This document shows positions 31,781 through 64,000 of a stretch of 64,000 nt of DNA, in pieces; the stretch's first letter is position 1; the number at the start of each line of letters is the position of its first letter. The stretch is taken from contig NW_024037070.1 in assembly GCF_015706575.1 (NCBI RefSeq), positions 4,831,874 through 4,895,873 on the forward strand, in the 5' to 3' direction. Both the position numbers and the translations under genes were made by a program. The notes under the pieces were generated by a model. That model was not told the origin of the DNA. It saw only the letters and a list, made by a program, of their open reading frames with translations, and did no database searches. Origin of the DNA: Patiria miniata. Taxonomy: Eukaryota; Echinodermata; Asteroidea; Valvatida; Asterinidae.

Positions 31781-32660
31781 ATGATTTCTATTGTTTTAGC
31801 CACTGTGAACTTGACCCTTGACCTTTTGGCCCCAAATTCAATAGGCTTCTTAGGATTACCAAGAACAATCCACAAACCAAACTTGAAGTTCACATGTAAA
31901 GTATTTCTCAAGTTATCGCGCTGACAAGATTTTTATTGTGTTAGCCACTGTGAACTTGACCCTTGACCTTTTGGCCCCAAATTCAATAGGCTTCTTAGGA
32001 TTACCAAGAACAATCCACAAACCAAATTTGAAGTTCACATGTAAAGTATTTCTCAAGTTATCGCGCTGACAAGATTTTTATTGTGTTAGCCACTGTGAAC
32101 TTGACCCTTGACCTTTTGGCCCCAAATGCAATAGGCTTCTTAGGATTGCCAAGAACAATCCACAAACCAAATTTGAAGTTCACATGTAAAGTATTTCTCA
32201 AGTTATCGCGCTGACAAGATTTCTATTGTTTTAGCCACTGTGAACTTGACCTTTGGCCTTTTGGCCCCAAATGCAAAAGGCTTCTTAGGATTGCCAAAAA
32301 CAATCCACAAACCAAATTTGAAGTTCACATGTAAAGTATTTCTCAAGTTATCGCGCTGACAAGATTTCTATTGTTTTAACCACTGTGAACTTGACCTTTG
32401 GCCTTTTGGCCCCAAATGCAAAAGGCTTCTTAGGATTACCAAGAACAATCCACAAACCAAATTTGAAGTTCATATGTTAAGTATTTCTCAAGTTATCGCG
32501 CTGACAAGATTTCTATTGTTTTAGCCACTGTGAACTTGACCTTTGGCCTTTTGGCCCCAAATGCAAAAGGCTTCTTAGGATTACCAAGAACAATCCACAA
32601 ACCAAATTTGAAGTTCATATGTTAAGTATTTCTCAAGTTATCGCGCTGACACGATTTATC
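31781..32660 (+). repeat. 145-bp tandem satellite, six units
   Basis: The block CACTGTGAACTTGACC recurs exactly every 145 bases, at 31801, 31946, 32091, 32236, 32381 and 32526. Units are highly alike; units 1-3 read CTTGACCCTTGACC and units 4-6 read CTTGACCTTTGGCC. Each ends CAAGTTATCGCGCTGACA. Confidence 0.95.
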
Positions 32661-32706
32661 CGGACACACACACCCACACACCCACCCATACTTGTTTCAC
32701 ATGACT

Positions 32707-32974
32707 AGTGTGGACTTTCAATTGCTTTCGTGTAGTTAAGAAAAACCAGTGAAAAAACTCATTTTTCTCAAACTGTGAAAACTCTTTCAACCCAATTTTT
32801 TTTCTATGATTCCCTTTAGTGTTTCTCTTCATTCTGCTACAGATAAACCTAACCCAAAAATGCCTCTAAACCTGTTTTCCAGAAATGGGGAAACACTGTG
32901 TGGACGTGGGCAAGTCCACACAACGTCGGTGCTACCTACATTATGTGGACGTCTTTTGTTCGGAAGTCCACACT
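32707..32974 (+). mobile_element. GTGTGGAC inverted-end element, copy 1
   Basis: About 270 bases from AGTGTGGACTTTC to CGGAAGTCCACACT, with an internal GTGGACGTGGGCAAGTCCAC palindrome-like block. The second copy is at 41281-41550, in SPG7 intron 11. It is followed by a CACACCCA microsatellite. Confidence 0.65.
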
Positions 32975-33129
32975 GCGTATGTAAGACAAGCTCACCCACC
33001 CACACACACACCCACACACCCACCCACCCACCACCCACCCACGGAAGGACAAGGCGGAAACAGTATGCCCCTTCGGCTTCGCCGCGGGGCATAAAAAATC
33101 ATTATCACAGAGGCTTTCTCATATATTGT

Positions 33130-33750
33130 TGATGTACCCTAACGTGGCGCGGCCCCCAGAATGGCGCACTTTGATTTTTCGCCTGTAACGCCTAGCTTTT
33201 GCAAAAGTTTTAATTGAAATTTCACAGAAAGTGAAATTTCATTAAGTTCTAAAACACTCCCGTTCATAAATCGCGAGTTTATTTACCCGTTACAAAGTTA
33301 GAAGAAAAATTTATTTTGGCGTGATTGTCCAATTTTATTTTCAAGTGCAAAGTGAACCCTTTGAAAATGCCCCGAAAAATAAGAAAATTATTTTCTGACA
33401 AACATCTGGCTGGGTATGTGATTAAAGATAATAATGATTTATCAGAATTTATCAAGTTTACAGCAATTCATAAATGTTAATTTGGAATTTTCGGAGATTT
33501 ATTTAAGTACGCCACGTTAGGGAACACTCTGCCAATTTGTGCCCAATTTCCGGACACCACCGTTTTTGAATTTCGGATAAAATTTTATGAAACCAAAACT
33601 GTTTTCAGAGGTTAAATAGCAAGCATTAACAAAGTAAAAGTACCAGCATTTTACTGCATGAATTTGAGGTTTGTCAACGAAGAGGTTTGGCAACACTACA
33701 CGAGGAAAGTCGGGTAAGCTTTGAAGTGCGCCACGTTAGGGAACACGACT
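33130..33750. mobile_element. ACGTTAGGG inverted-end element
   Basis: Begins TACCCTAACGTGGCGC. GCCACGTTAGGGAACAC occurs in the opposite sense at about 33511 and again at about 33729. It is either one element of about 610 bases or a 390-base element plus a partial duplicate. Single locus in this window. Confidence 0.5.
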
Positions 33751-34230
33751 ATAGGCCTACACTGTATAGGAATATTCTAAAAGTACATTCAAACAAAATT
33801 TGATATCATTCTTGATTTTAAATCTGTGTTGAAGGTTTTCCCAAATACCGGTACTTAATGTAACTTGCTGTAAATGAGGATACATCCTATGATTGAAAGA
33901 CATAGAGAGAATTAAAAAGAAAAGCACACCAACAAATGGGCTTTCCTTTGTCACTTTGGAAAGAATGTTGCAACCTGACGCTGCTTTTTTCTTCATGTAT
34001 CTCAAATCCTCAATGAAGGTCATTCATTGCTAAAAGATGATGAGGCATGAATCTGGGATTGAGAAACATTTCCAATTTTGTTGACTCTCCATAGACTTTG
34101 TACACAATCGAGGAAGTGGCGTCAGGTTGCTTGCAACATGTTTTTCGTACATTCTTTCCCTTTTCTGTTTTCTCCTTTTTAATTTAAAAGTGCAGTTATG
34201 AATACTCCTACAAAGTCCTAGAAGTAGAAG

Positions 34231-34281
34231 TAGAACTATGAGGCTCCGCGTGCTCCGCTCACGCGGAGCCTCATAGTTCTA
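34231..34281. other. Perfect 22-bp hairpin
   Basis: Arms 34231-34252 and 34260-34281 are exactly complementary (GAACTATGAGGCTCCGCGTG core) around a 7-base loop CTCCGCT. It is flanked by direct copies of AGTTATGAATAC on both sides. It lies in intergenic DNA about 3 kb downstream of SPG7. Confidence 0.9.
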
Positions 34282-35040
34282 GGAGTACAGTTATGAATAC
34301 AATCATGACAATGGTACATTCAAATGGCGATGATGGGAAAGCCACTCAGTTAAAAATTTACAGGAACACAGGTTTAGTGGCAGATCTGATTTGTACGACA
34401 ACTCATCACTCATTCATTTGTGCATAGCGCATGTGCTTACATTACACACGTACTGCTCGTACAGCACAACCAACAGAAACCCCGACTTGATTTTTGTCAA
34501 ATTAAACTAAGCAAAAAATTACTCACATTTCTGTAAGTGTAACCGTTACATCCGACAGAATAACACAAACATTACAAAGGGATCCTCAATCTTGACAGGT
34601 AATGTTCAGTGTCAATTACATGGTAAATGCTTCGTCCAAAAGTAAGATTTTCGACGCGGGCAAGTTGTGGATTTTTCGTCTCGCGAGTGCAGTCGTCGTG
34701 TGTATGTATGTTGTTGACAGAGGTCAAACTCCCATCGATATGACCCGGAAGTAAAAGCCTGTCTATACACCATATTCCTTATATGGCAGCAATGCGTGGG
34801 CTCCTTTTGAGCCGTTTTATTGTTCAAGTGTTAAAAAAGTTTCAATAAAAAGTGCATGCGTCATATACAATGTCTATTTATAGTCATTACTGTATCATTG
34901 TCACGGGTTAAGACGTTTTAAATTTGTGTAAAATGACAATTTCGCACGATGTGTCTGCATTTTGAAAATTGAACACTTTTGCATTCGTGCATCTTCAGTA
35001 ATAATATGCCCAGTTTGGAAATGAAAACTACTTGAAACTG

Positions 35041-35092
35041 TCTAAAAAAAAAAAAAAAAAAATACATAAATAATAAATAAATAAATAAATAA

Positions 35093-35123
<31 letters not shown>

Positions 35124-35124
35124 A
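35041..35124. repeat. A-run and AATA/AAAT microsatellite
   Basis: An A run followed by repeated AATAAATA. Low complexity, no gene. Confidence 0.95.
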
Positions 35125-35339
35125 AATTGAAATCACCAACTACACGTTCCAAAGAAAGAATGAAGTGGAGTCATTTGTATTCATTCAGGTCTTTATTGGA
35201 TATTCGAAACGGACTTTTATATGATTGAAAACACAAGATTCTTAAAAATGTGAAAATAGAAATCAAAGCAAGGCCGCATGAAACATGTCAACAAAAAAAA
35301 TATAATCAAGTTAATGTGCAACTTCATAATTACAGTGGC

Positions 35340-35830
35340 AGCGGAACAGTTTTGAAAGTGGGGGGGGGGGGCAAGCACTGTCGGTGCTGGCAGGCTGTTG
35401 CAAATTCGAAAAGTGGTGGTGGGGGGGGGGGGCCTCATTCAACCATAGGGGGCGCCCTTTTCTATGTTGTTCTTTTCAGTGAATGTTACACTGTTACACC
35501 CTGGCTCCGCAGTGGCGCACCCAGGATTTGGTTTTGGGGGGAGGGGCTTAAAAAATTTTTTTTTTTTTTACAAATTTGTTAAAAGTTTTTGGCCGCAGAA
35601 ATTCTTTTTTTTTTTTGAGGGACGGCCTATATTGACGTTGGTGGCGCCATTTACACCCCTATTATACTACTCAAAAATAGGCCACATTCATCACCAAGGC
35701 CAAATCGTGGAACTAAAAAAAAAAAATACCCCCAAAAAAAACCCTCTTGGGGGGAGCGGGTTCAAGCCCCCCGAGGCCCCCCCCCCCCCCCCCCCCCCCC
35801 CCCGGCTGTTACACCCTGGCACCGTTAAAT
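35340..35830. repeat. Poly-G/poly-C bracketed repeat
   Basis: Contains TGTTACACCCTGGC twice in direct orientation (about 35500 and 35808), with CAGTGGCGCACCCAGGATTT, G tracts and a long C tract between. It looks like a dispersed repeat, but no second copy was found here. Confidence 0.4.
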
Positions 35831-36778
35831 ACTATAAATGAGCCTAAGTGGGAATAAAGACAAACCTCAGTGGCCGGGCCCAATGTTATCACGCCAGACA
35901 ATAAACTTCCATCAAATCACCGTCTTTTAATCTCTCCCAAAGAAAGAGACCAACAACTTCATAACCTGCCTCTCGAACAACAGCCTTATTAACTGCATCA
36001 TCTGTCCTATTCTACTCTAAATACTTGACCAACTGGATTGAAACAGACAATGAGTAAACCCTTTTCCCTGCTCTAACACCTTAATCAGGTATTTAAAATG
36101 TTGATTTATTCGGTTGAGTACCGGGGCAAATTAGCATAAATTACTTTAGCGCTGGTATGTCAATCATGCATGGTTCAGTGGATGTCAGGGCGGATTAGTT
36201 GAATAGAGAGTGTCGCATTGTGTGTTCAGAATTTCGGATTGATGCCAATGAATAGAGAGTATATTTTGTGAATTTCCAGCACAAAAAAATAAATAAATAA
36301 AAATCGGAAAGGATTTTTTTTTATGCACGCATTACATTCTACTTTTCCTTTGTGTGACATCACAAAGCTTTGAACAACAAGAAGCACCCACATTAAAGTT
36401 ATTTATTAGAGTTACGTTCCCTGTGCTATTTTCGAGTTTCATCCAAAAAAATAGAGACCTCTTCTGAATTGCTATTTTTCTATTAATACAAATATTATTC
36501 ACTTTTGACATTTGAAGGGGACATCGACCCAAAACAAATCGGCCCTTGTATAGTTATTGAATTATTACTTAACAATTTCACAATATTGGCTGCCAGATAA
36601 TAATTCCATTGTCGCGGGGAAGGCTGGTCCCCGACCCACAGTCAGTATCGATAATGTACAGACCGGGAGCCAGTCTGCTCGCAAAGTAGATATGTTTGTG
36701 CCTACAACAACCACCTTTTATTTCAAAGGGTCTCAGACATCCAAAAAAGTTAAAAAGGAGTTTTTTTGGGTGGGACTA

Positions 36779-37153
36779 TAAGGCCAAAAAAAAAGTCTCC
36801 GGTTTCTGGTATGCGCGCGCATCGCCGTAGCCATGCCCGTCGGCAAAATGAAAAAGTTTTTTTTTCAATGAAAGATGATGTCTCAAAACCGCCAAACTCA
36901 TTGGTTTGACTGGAATCCTGCTGCTGCACAATTTTAACGTGTTTTTAGATGGGGTTATGATCGACAATAAGCTTTATGTGGCCTCTCTGGACTCCCATAT
37001 ATTTGCACTAAGTTTAGTCGGGCACCATTTGCAGTCATCAGCTGACATTTGAAGCAAAAAAGTCAGGTAAAAAAAAAAAAAAAAGGTCGTGTCGCCGCAC
37101 CACCTTTTGGGCAAGCTCCATACCAGAAACCAGAGACTTTTTGGGGGGGCCTA
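36779..37153 (+). mobile_element. MITE family 6, copy b
   Basis: TA-AGGCCAAAAAAAAAGTCTC at the left and GAGACTTTTTGGGGGGGCC-TA at the right, about 370 bases. It is highly similar to 19845-20216. It lies 17 bases beyond the likely SPG7 polyadenylation signal, so it may have supplied or shifted the transcript end. Confidence 0.85.
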
Positions 37154-37169
37154 ACACACAAGTTGAAAA

Positions 37170-37175
37170 TTTATT
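37170..37175 (-). promoter_or_regulatory. Probable SPG7 polyadenylation signal
   Basis: AATAAA on the minus strand about 121 bases after the SPG7 stop codon, in an AT-rich 3' untranslated region. Confidence 0.55.
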
Positions 37176-37295
37176 AATAGAAAAAAAAATTGAAATTAAA
37201 GCGCACGGCGATTGCAACTTTAAGGTTCAAACTATCCTAAATATTCAGATATCATGAATATTCAGATGAAACATGTTAATGATTATGCTAATTAA

Positions 37296-58755
<21,460 letters not shown>

Positions 58756-59272
58756 GATGATAAACTTGATATTTTCTTCGAAAATTTGCAGTTGTATTAC
58801 GACAAATAGTAATCATTACGAAGAATTCTACAATTTCGTTTTCCCAATGTTTCATCAGATCTCAATCCAAGGGCAGCGCCATCTTGAAACTTTCCGTAAA
58901 GGAACGCTAGACTGGCACCTACTGAAACTATACGTGATTAGTAACGGGCATTTACATTGGGAACCAGCCTTCAAAATGTCAACATCCGTGGGATAAAAAT
59001 ATTAACCAATCAAAGAAGATCTTATGTACCACATCTTGCGCGGCTCTGGGGGAAAGGACCAATTGCATGATCCGTTAGAAGTTGAGCAAGGCGGCGGCGG
59101 GGAAAGGGTACTTGCTAAATTTTCGCATGTTATATTGATTGTGAGTTTTCGTGGTCGTCAACGTTTCTCCTTAGGAATCAAGGTAAGATTTCACTTACTT
59201 GAAAACACTTCCTTGGAGTTTCTTTACTGTGATCATGTTTCAGATTTGTTGGTGATTCTCTGTGAATTGTGA
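58756..59272. promoter_or_regulatory. SPG7 upstream region, possible divergent promoter
   Basis: Region upstream of the start codon. From about 59030 it is GC-richer (GCGGCGGCGGGGAAAGG). A plus-strand donor-like CAAG|GTAAGA at 59179-59186 could end a divergent first exon. No protein in that exon was recognised. Confidence 0.3.
58862..58890 (-). promoter_or_regulatory. YY1-like site and six-codon uORF upstream of SPG7
   Basis: On the minus strand TTTCAAGATGGCGCTGCC fits the YY1 consensus (AAnATGGCG), which in housekeeping genes usually sits just downstream of the transcription start in this orientation. Its ATG also opens a short frame MALPLD-stop (58862-58882) that would lie in the 5' leader, about 107 bases before the main ATG. 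Confidence 0.55.
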
Positions 59273-59547
59273 AAAGTCTTATTTGACGAAGGAAATACAA
59301 GCAAAAGTACACCCAATCTCGACATTTTCAGTTTGTTGATCATTTTCTGATTTTGGCAAACTTCCCAAAATGTGGAATGGCGCCCTCATGTTGTATTGTA
59401 AATAAGTTCATGAAGTTTACAGGGCGGGGATTTTTTTTACTCTGTGTTAAAAATCTAACACTTCAGTTCGCTGCCAAAAATCTACTGACTTGACTTGGAG
59501 GAATAATAAAATATTTTAATCGTGCAACTTAAGTTATTTTGCTCGAC

Positions 59548-59829
59548 TTATTAGGCAAAATAAAAAAAACAAAACATGTTTAGCGTCCTGCCTCTTTGAC
59601 AAAAAGGAAGGAGGAGGCCCTTTTTTTTTTTTTTTTTTTTTTTTCAAAATGGCCGCCCGACACATTTTTCAAGGCAACGCGGCCGGGCTATTTTTCAAGA
59701 TGGTTACCAGCTTTTTTCAAAATGGCCGCCACTTGGACTCATTGACTATTTCCACAGCTTTATACACGGTATAAAAGTCTAAAAATACGATTTCTTTTGT
59801 CAGAGATCGTTAAAATTTATCAATTTTTG

Positions 59830-59863
<34 letters not shown>

Positions 59864-59928
59864 AGGCGGCCTCTAAAAAGGAAGCGGGCGGGGACGCTAA
59901 ACATGTTTTTTTTTTTACTTCGCCTTAT
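59548..59928. mobile_element. MITE family 5 (GCGTCC TIR), copy a
   Basis: TTAT-flanked. AACATGTTTAGCGTCCTGCC at the left and GGACGCTAAACATGTT at the right, with long T and A runs and several AAAATGGCCGCC motifs inside. About 380 bases. Confidence 0.8.
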
Positions 59929-61018
59929 CATTCTTTTGTTGGTTGATATTTTGTAAGATTTATGCCCACGTAAATTTTACAAAATTTTTATTGACAAATT
60001 TTATTTGCCAATATTATTTATTATTAGCAATATAAAATAATGTTAACATGTTTTAGTTGTTATTGACAATTTAAATCTAAAAACTTTTCAAGAGTAGGCC
60101 CTATTGTCGTTTTTACAAACTGTAAACTACAATTTTGTTATTTTTTACAACTGAGGAACAACAGTTGAACATTGAACTGTATTTTTGAAATAAAGTCTTG
60201 CTCGTTATTCAGGATAATGTCAGCCTACAATGTTGTAAACAGATCTTCCCCAGGTAAATTAACAAAAATAATGTTGCATTTTTTGTCCTGAATGGGGATT
60301 TAGGTCGGAGTGAAAAATAAAATAAAAAGATTTTTATTTAATACAGATGCTGTCTCCAATTAACTTTACATAACATCAGATATTCACAAGGACATACAAT
60401 TTGTCGTTTATGTTTAGAAATTTTTACAGTAGTCGCTTTCAGTATGAAATTCTGTATATTACATTTATCAAATCTGCACACAACATTTTATACACAACCT
60501 GCTTTGGAGATATATTCCTAAAATTTCCCACAGTAATGTGCATTTGCGTGCAGAAAATTTATTTTAAAACCAAGTCCAGAATGCATTGGTTACCATCAAT
60601 CAAATACATACGGCCTTGTTGCTTTTGCCGAGAAATTCTAACCAATCAGCACGGCCAATGCAAATAATCCCATCGCCCGGGGTAAGAAGATGCGGCTTTT
60701 CTATTTTAATCAGGATTCCATTTTCTTAATGCGTTTTCCACTTCATTTCTCACAGGATTAGGCTGGCCGTCTTTACTAGACTCTTGTTGAACGAGCTTTT
60801 ATCGTGAAAGAGATTTGACAGACAGGCTTTTTACTCTGAAAATAATCTGGCCCTTTCTTTCTAGAGTACTTACCGGGTAGATGCCAATCAAATGGAGAAA
60901 TTACAACATCGAGTTACAAATTTCGTGTGGGCAATACACTGAGAAATGGAGCTATTAAGGTGTCAGAATACATGCCCCCTGCAGTCAGACAAATTTATTA
61001 TATTTCACTTGTCGTTGC

Positions 61019-61380
61019 TTAAAGTCATATAGGATCATTTTGCAATTGTCCCAAAAGTAACCTACCGAATTGTTATCAAAAAAAACTTTACTTGGATTAC
61101 AGATTGCACTGGCACATGTACTAAACACCCAGTGCAATAATTCTATCTGGCTTGCCGTCTTTTAGAAGAAATCAAGAAATGTAGGTGATTTGGGGAAATA
61201 TCGTGCTCTTGATCAAACGTTGTGCATGGTTTCTCGAAAGTGTAAAATCCACTGAGTTGAAATTTCAACAGGTTAGGTTTTGAACAATTTTCTTTGGATT
61301 TGGAGTGGTGTTATTATTGGAAACAAACAAGCTGCATGAAAAATTATTGTACATGTATACGTACATGTATAAGCCTTTAA
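61019..61380 (+). mobile_element. MITE family 3, copy c
   Basis: TTAAAGTCATATAGGATCAT to GTATAAGCCTTTAA. It shares its right TTAA with family 1 copy i. Confidence 0.75.
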
Positions 61381-61897
61381 AGGGAAAATACAACATTTGC
61401 AAACATCAAAAAATAAAACTACCAAATCATTTTGAAATACCTTGCTGGACTGTTAGTGAATGACAGTGTAAAGCATCCTGTAAAATCATGGCACCTGGTA
61501 TACTGTCATTTTCAAGAAAAGTGGTATTTTTGTATCAATTTCCAACGATGATCGGCCGATCAGCGTTGGAAAAAACTGGCTTTTTTTCAAATACTGGCCC
61601 CAGTTGACCATCGCACTTGTTTGCAATCGATTACACACCTATGAACGGGTACAAGCCAGCTAGACTGGTTCCCTGACCTTACAATTCCCCAATATATGTA
61701 AACTGCTCTGTTTCTTCTTAAATGGAGTCAGGGAACCAGACTACAGGAAAATGATTGTTTTTCTTGGTTTTTATAGCATTTCGAACCCAAAACCTCAAAA
61801 AAGTCAGTGTAACTATATTTGCTATATATTTCCAACCCCCCAATTCCATCCATTTCTGAAAATTACAGCAAAAGCAAATGATGTATATTCCCTTTAA
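61377..61897 (-). mobile_element. MITE family 1, copy i
   Basis: TTAAAGGGAAAATACAACAT to GATGTATATTCCCTTTAA. The palindrome is diverged (CCAACGATGATCGGCCGATC, near 61541-61568). Confidence 0.8.
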
Positions 61898-62209
61898 AAC
61901 AATGCTGCAATGAAAAGTTTGGCTTTTTGTCTCAAGTACATAACAGTGCTGGTACATAACATAAATATTCATCTAATAAATGAATGCCGGGTAGGTTCCG
62001 TAGTTTTAATCAACGGAATATCGATTTTGCCAACATGTGATCACTGGTGGCCAGACACACTATTGATCTCCTTCATGAGGTGGAAGTAGCGTGAATACAA
62101 AATGGAAATGTTCATTTGATGAGGGGGGAAAAACAGCTTCTTTTTCCTGTTTTGTTGGATTTGTTTTTTTTACAATAAAATATTTTCCTCTCCTTGAAAT
62201 TTGGAGCCA

Positions 62210-62864
62210 AATCCTAACTCCATAGGCCTTTTTTGCTACGAACCATCCTCAATCCTGCAGAATCCTCCCATTGCCACCATGTCAAAATTGGATTTATCCT
62301 CAATCTTTCAAAATCATCCGTTATGCCATAAAAAATAATAATAATTAGCGTCCTGCCTTTTGAAAAAAAAAAAAGGAAAGAAGGAGGCCCTTTTTTTCCC
62401 TTCCAAAATGGCCGCCCGACCGGGCTATTTTTCAAGGTGGCCGCCACTTGGACTCAGGACAATATGCAACAGACAAAGAGGCCAAAATGATGTCACTATT
62501 TAAAATTAATAATTTTTTCGTGTTATAAAAAGAAAAGAAATAGGGGCGGCCTCCAAAAAGGAAGCAGGCAGTGACACTAAACATGTTTTTTTTTTATTTG
62601 GCCTTATTTCTTGAATTTGTTCAGTGGAGGGGTAACCGTTGCCTCAATCCTTTGAAATCTTCCAACAATCACCGTTGTTGAGGCATTGCTGATGACATTC
62701 AGAAGCAGTGCGGTTAATATCAATCATAATTCAGGGCTCAATTATGCATGACTGAATGTAAACAATGCTGGGTACAGCCTTTGAACTCGCCACAACGCAT
62801 CCTCCAAAACAACCAACAATTTTTTTGCCATTCATCCTCAATCCTCAAAAATCCTTAGGGTTAA
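62210..62864 (+). mobile_element. MITE family 4, copy e (interrupted)
   Basis: ATCCTAACTCCATAGGCCTT at the left and ATCCTTAGGGTTAA at the right. It is split at 62321-62607 by family 5 copy b; outside the insertion the family 4 order is kept. Confidence 0.8.
62321..62607. mobile_element. MITE family 5, copy b, inside family 4
   Basis: Flanked by TTAT on both sides. Uninterrupted family 4 copies (for example near 49512) have a single TTAT at this point (CCGTTATTTCTTGAA), so TTAT is a 4-base target duplication. Ends GCCATAAAAAATAATAATAA and ATTTGGCC are loosely inverted. Confidence 0.85.
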
Positions 62865-64000
62865 AATGCCAGATGAAGTCATTCAAATATAGTATCGATG
62901 AGAACGAGCTGATATTTATTAATCCTACATAGATATTTATTAATCAATATGTGTGGGAAAAAAAATAATAAATTTGAAAATAAAGTTTGCCGCGTTTAAT
63001 TAAATAAAGAAATTTGCACACCATGAGCTGAATTGGAAGATGAAGGTCCAAATGCCATGTAAATGACATTCATTTGGTCTGCCCGTTTCATCCATTCATT
63101 TCTGAGTTCCAGTCATGCAGTCAGTCACTGAGTGAGATCATATTCTCAGCTTTGTGTCTTTGTTCCGGCTGACGGCATCATGCATGCGGGAGCGGTACAT
63201 GTATTGCGACAGATTTTTTTTTCTTCTCCGCATCTATGTGGAATTAATTCAGTCCCGCTGAGCCACCTCGCCTAGCTCTTCCCAGCAGCTGAAGGGCCTG
63301 GACAAACAGCACTGGTGGGTGGAGAAAACAAAAATGAGGAAAAAAAAAATGAGGGGAAACAAAAAATATGAATATCTGCCCGGGGCTGTGTCAGTGTGCA
63401 TACAATGCACGCACAGAGCGTTATTAACAGTGACCGCGATTTGCCCCCGAATCCCCATTGTTTTGTGCTCAATCACGTCGCAAAATTGATAAAAGTACAC
63501 GCTGGCCTCTGTCCCAGCATCTAGGCATATATTGTGATTCACTTTGTTGATTGGTGCCTGATTTTGGCCTGCTCCAAGCAGCGCTCTTTGTGTGTCGCAG
63601 CCATCAGGGTGTGGCTCCGGTTAGGTCGACAGTACACTTGCTGAATGATATTAAAACATGGCTACATTCAGCGCAATGTTTGCTGTAAAGGCTTATCAAT
63701 ATACTGTGCATACACTTGGCCATGTTGGTCTAGGAATGGAATTGAATTGAAATGAAAATATTATTTTTGGCAGAATGTTACTGAAATTGCATTGTCAATA
63801 TTGAAAATGGCATCTGCTTGCATACTGTGCATGCATACAACATTGTCTGATGTTTGATTGCACACATACATGTATGTACATGTTCAAGAATACATGGACA
63901 CGCACATGTATGTTATTTAAACCTTTAATATGTGTTTAAAAGCTCTGTACAGTCTGTTTCACACATTATCCATGCAATTTCATTATTCCAAAATGAGATG
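62865..64000. other. Right edge, no gene seen
   Basis: AT-rich DNA with ACATGTATGTACATG microsatellite near 63868-63885. Open frames here are short and have no recognisable family. Confidence 0.5.

Larger units (their letters stand above)
27014..37295. other. Intergenic region between SPG7 and GARRE1
   Basis: About 10.3 kb with no convincing exon on either strand. It contains MITEs, poly-G tracts, a 145-bp satellite and several duplicated segments, listed separately. Any GARRE1 promoter or non-coding first exon should lie here, but none could be identified. Confidence 0.6.

Noticed and set aside
59575-59900. Possible YY1 promoter cluster (AAAATGGCCGCC repeated)
   Set aside because: The motifs belong to MITE family 5 and are repeated at 62400; no gene start lies nearby.

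Overview
This is a window of nuclear DNA from an animal, with introns, many interspersed repeats and an AT-rich background. Two conserved animal genes lie on the minus strand. The repeats (tRNA-headed SINEs, many TTAA- and TA-flanked MITEs, frequent ACATGTACATG runs) look like a marine invertebrate deuterostome, with an echinoderm as my first guess. That guess is not proven by the sequence.

From left to right: positions 529-27013 hold a GARRE1 (KIAA0355) orthologue on the minus strand. It has ten coding exons that join in frame to 875 residues, plus three extra tandem copies of the 3' 93 bases of exon 5. It may continue past the left edge. Positions 27014-37295 are repeat-rich intergenic DNA with a six-unit 145-bp satellite. 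Positions 37296-58755 hold a complete SPG7 (paraplegin) orthologue on the minus strand. Its 16 exons all have GT/AG borders and compatible phases and give 865 residues, with two membrane segments, an AAA ATPase and an HESGH metalloprotease. Positions 58756-64000 hold a probable SPG7 promoter with a YY1-like site, then repeats.

The two genes share orientation (SPG7 upstream, GARRE1 downstream, about 10 kb apart) but have no known joint pathway. Paraplegin is a subunit of the mitochondrial inner-membrane m-AAA protease. GARRE1 is a cytoplasmic Rac1/RhoG effector linked to P-bodies and the CCR4-NOT complex. I see no RNA operon, CRISPR array, retroviral or other capsid-bearing element.

The most unusual content is non-coding. 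GARRE1 carries tandem 160/161-bp exon-intron units. Unrelated MITE families sit end to end, sharing single TTAA tetranucleotides. Two MITE families have perfect or near-perfect central palindromes. A satellite carries three nuclear-receptor-like half-sites per unit. Several long foldbacks lie in SPG7 introns. Splice sites were read by eye and repeat families were defined only by comparing copies inside this window.
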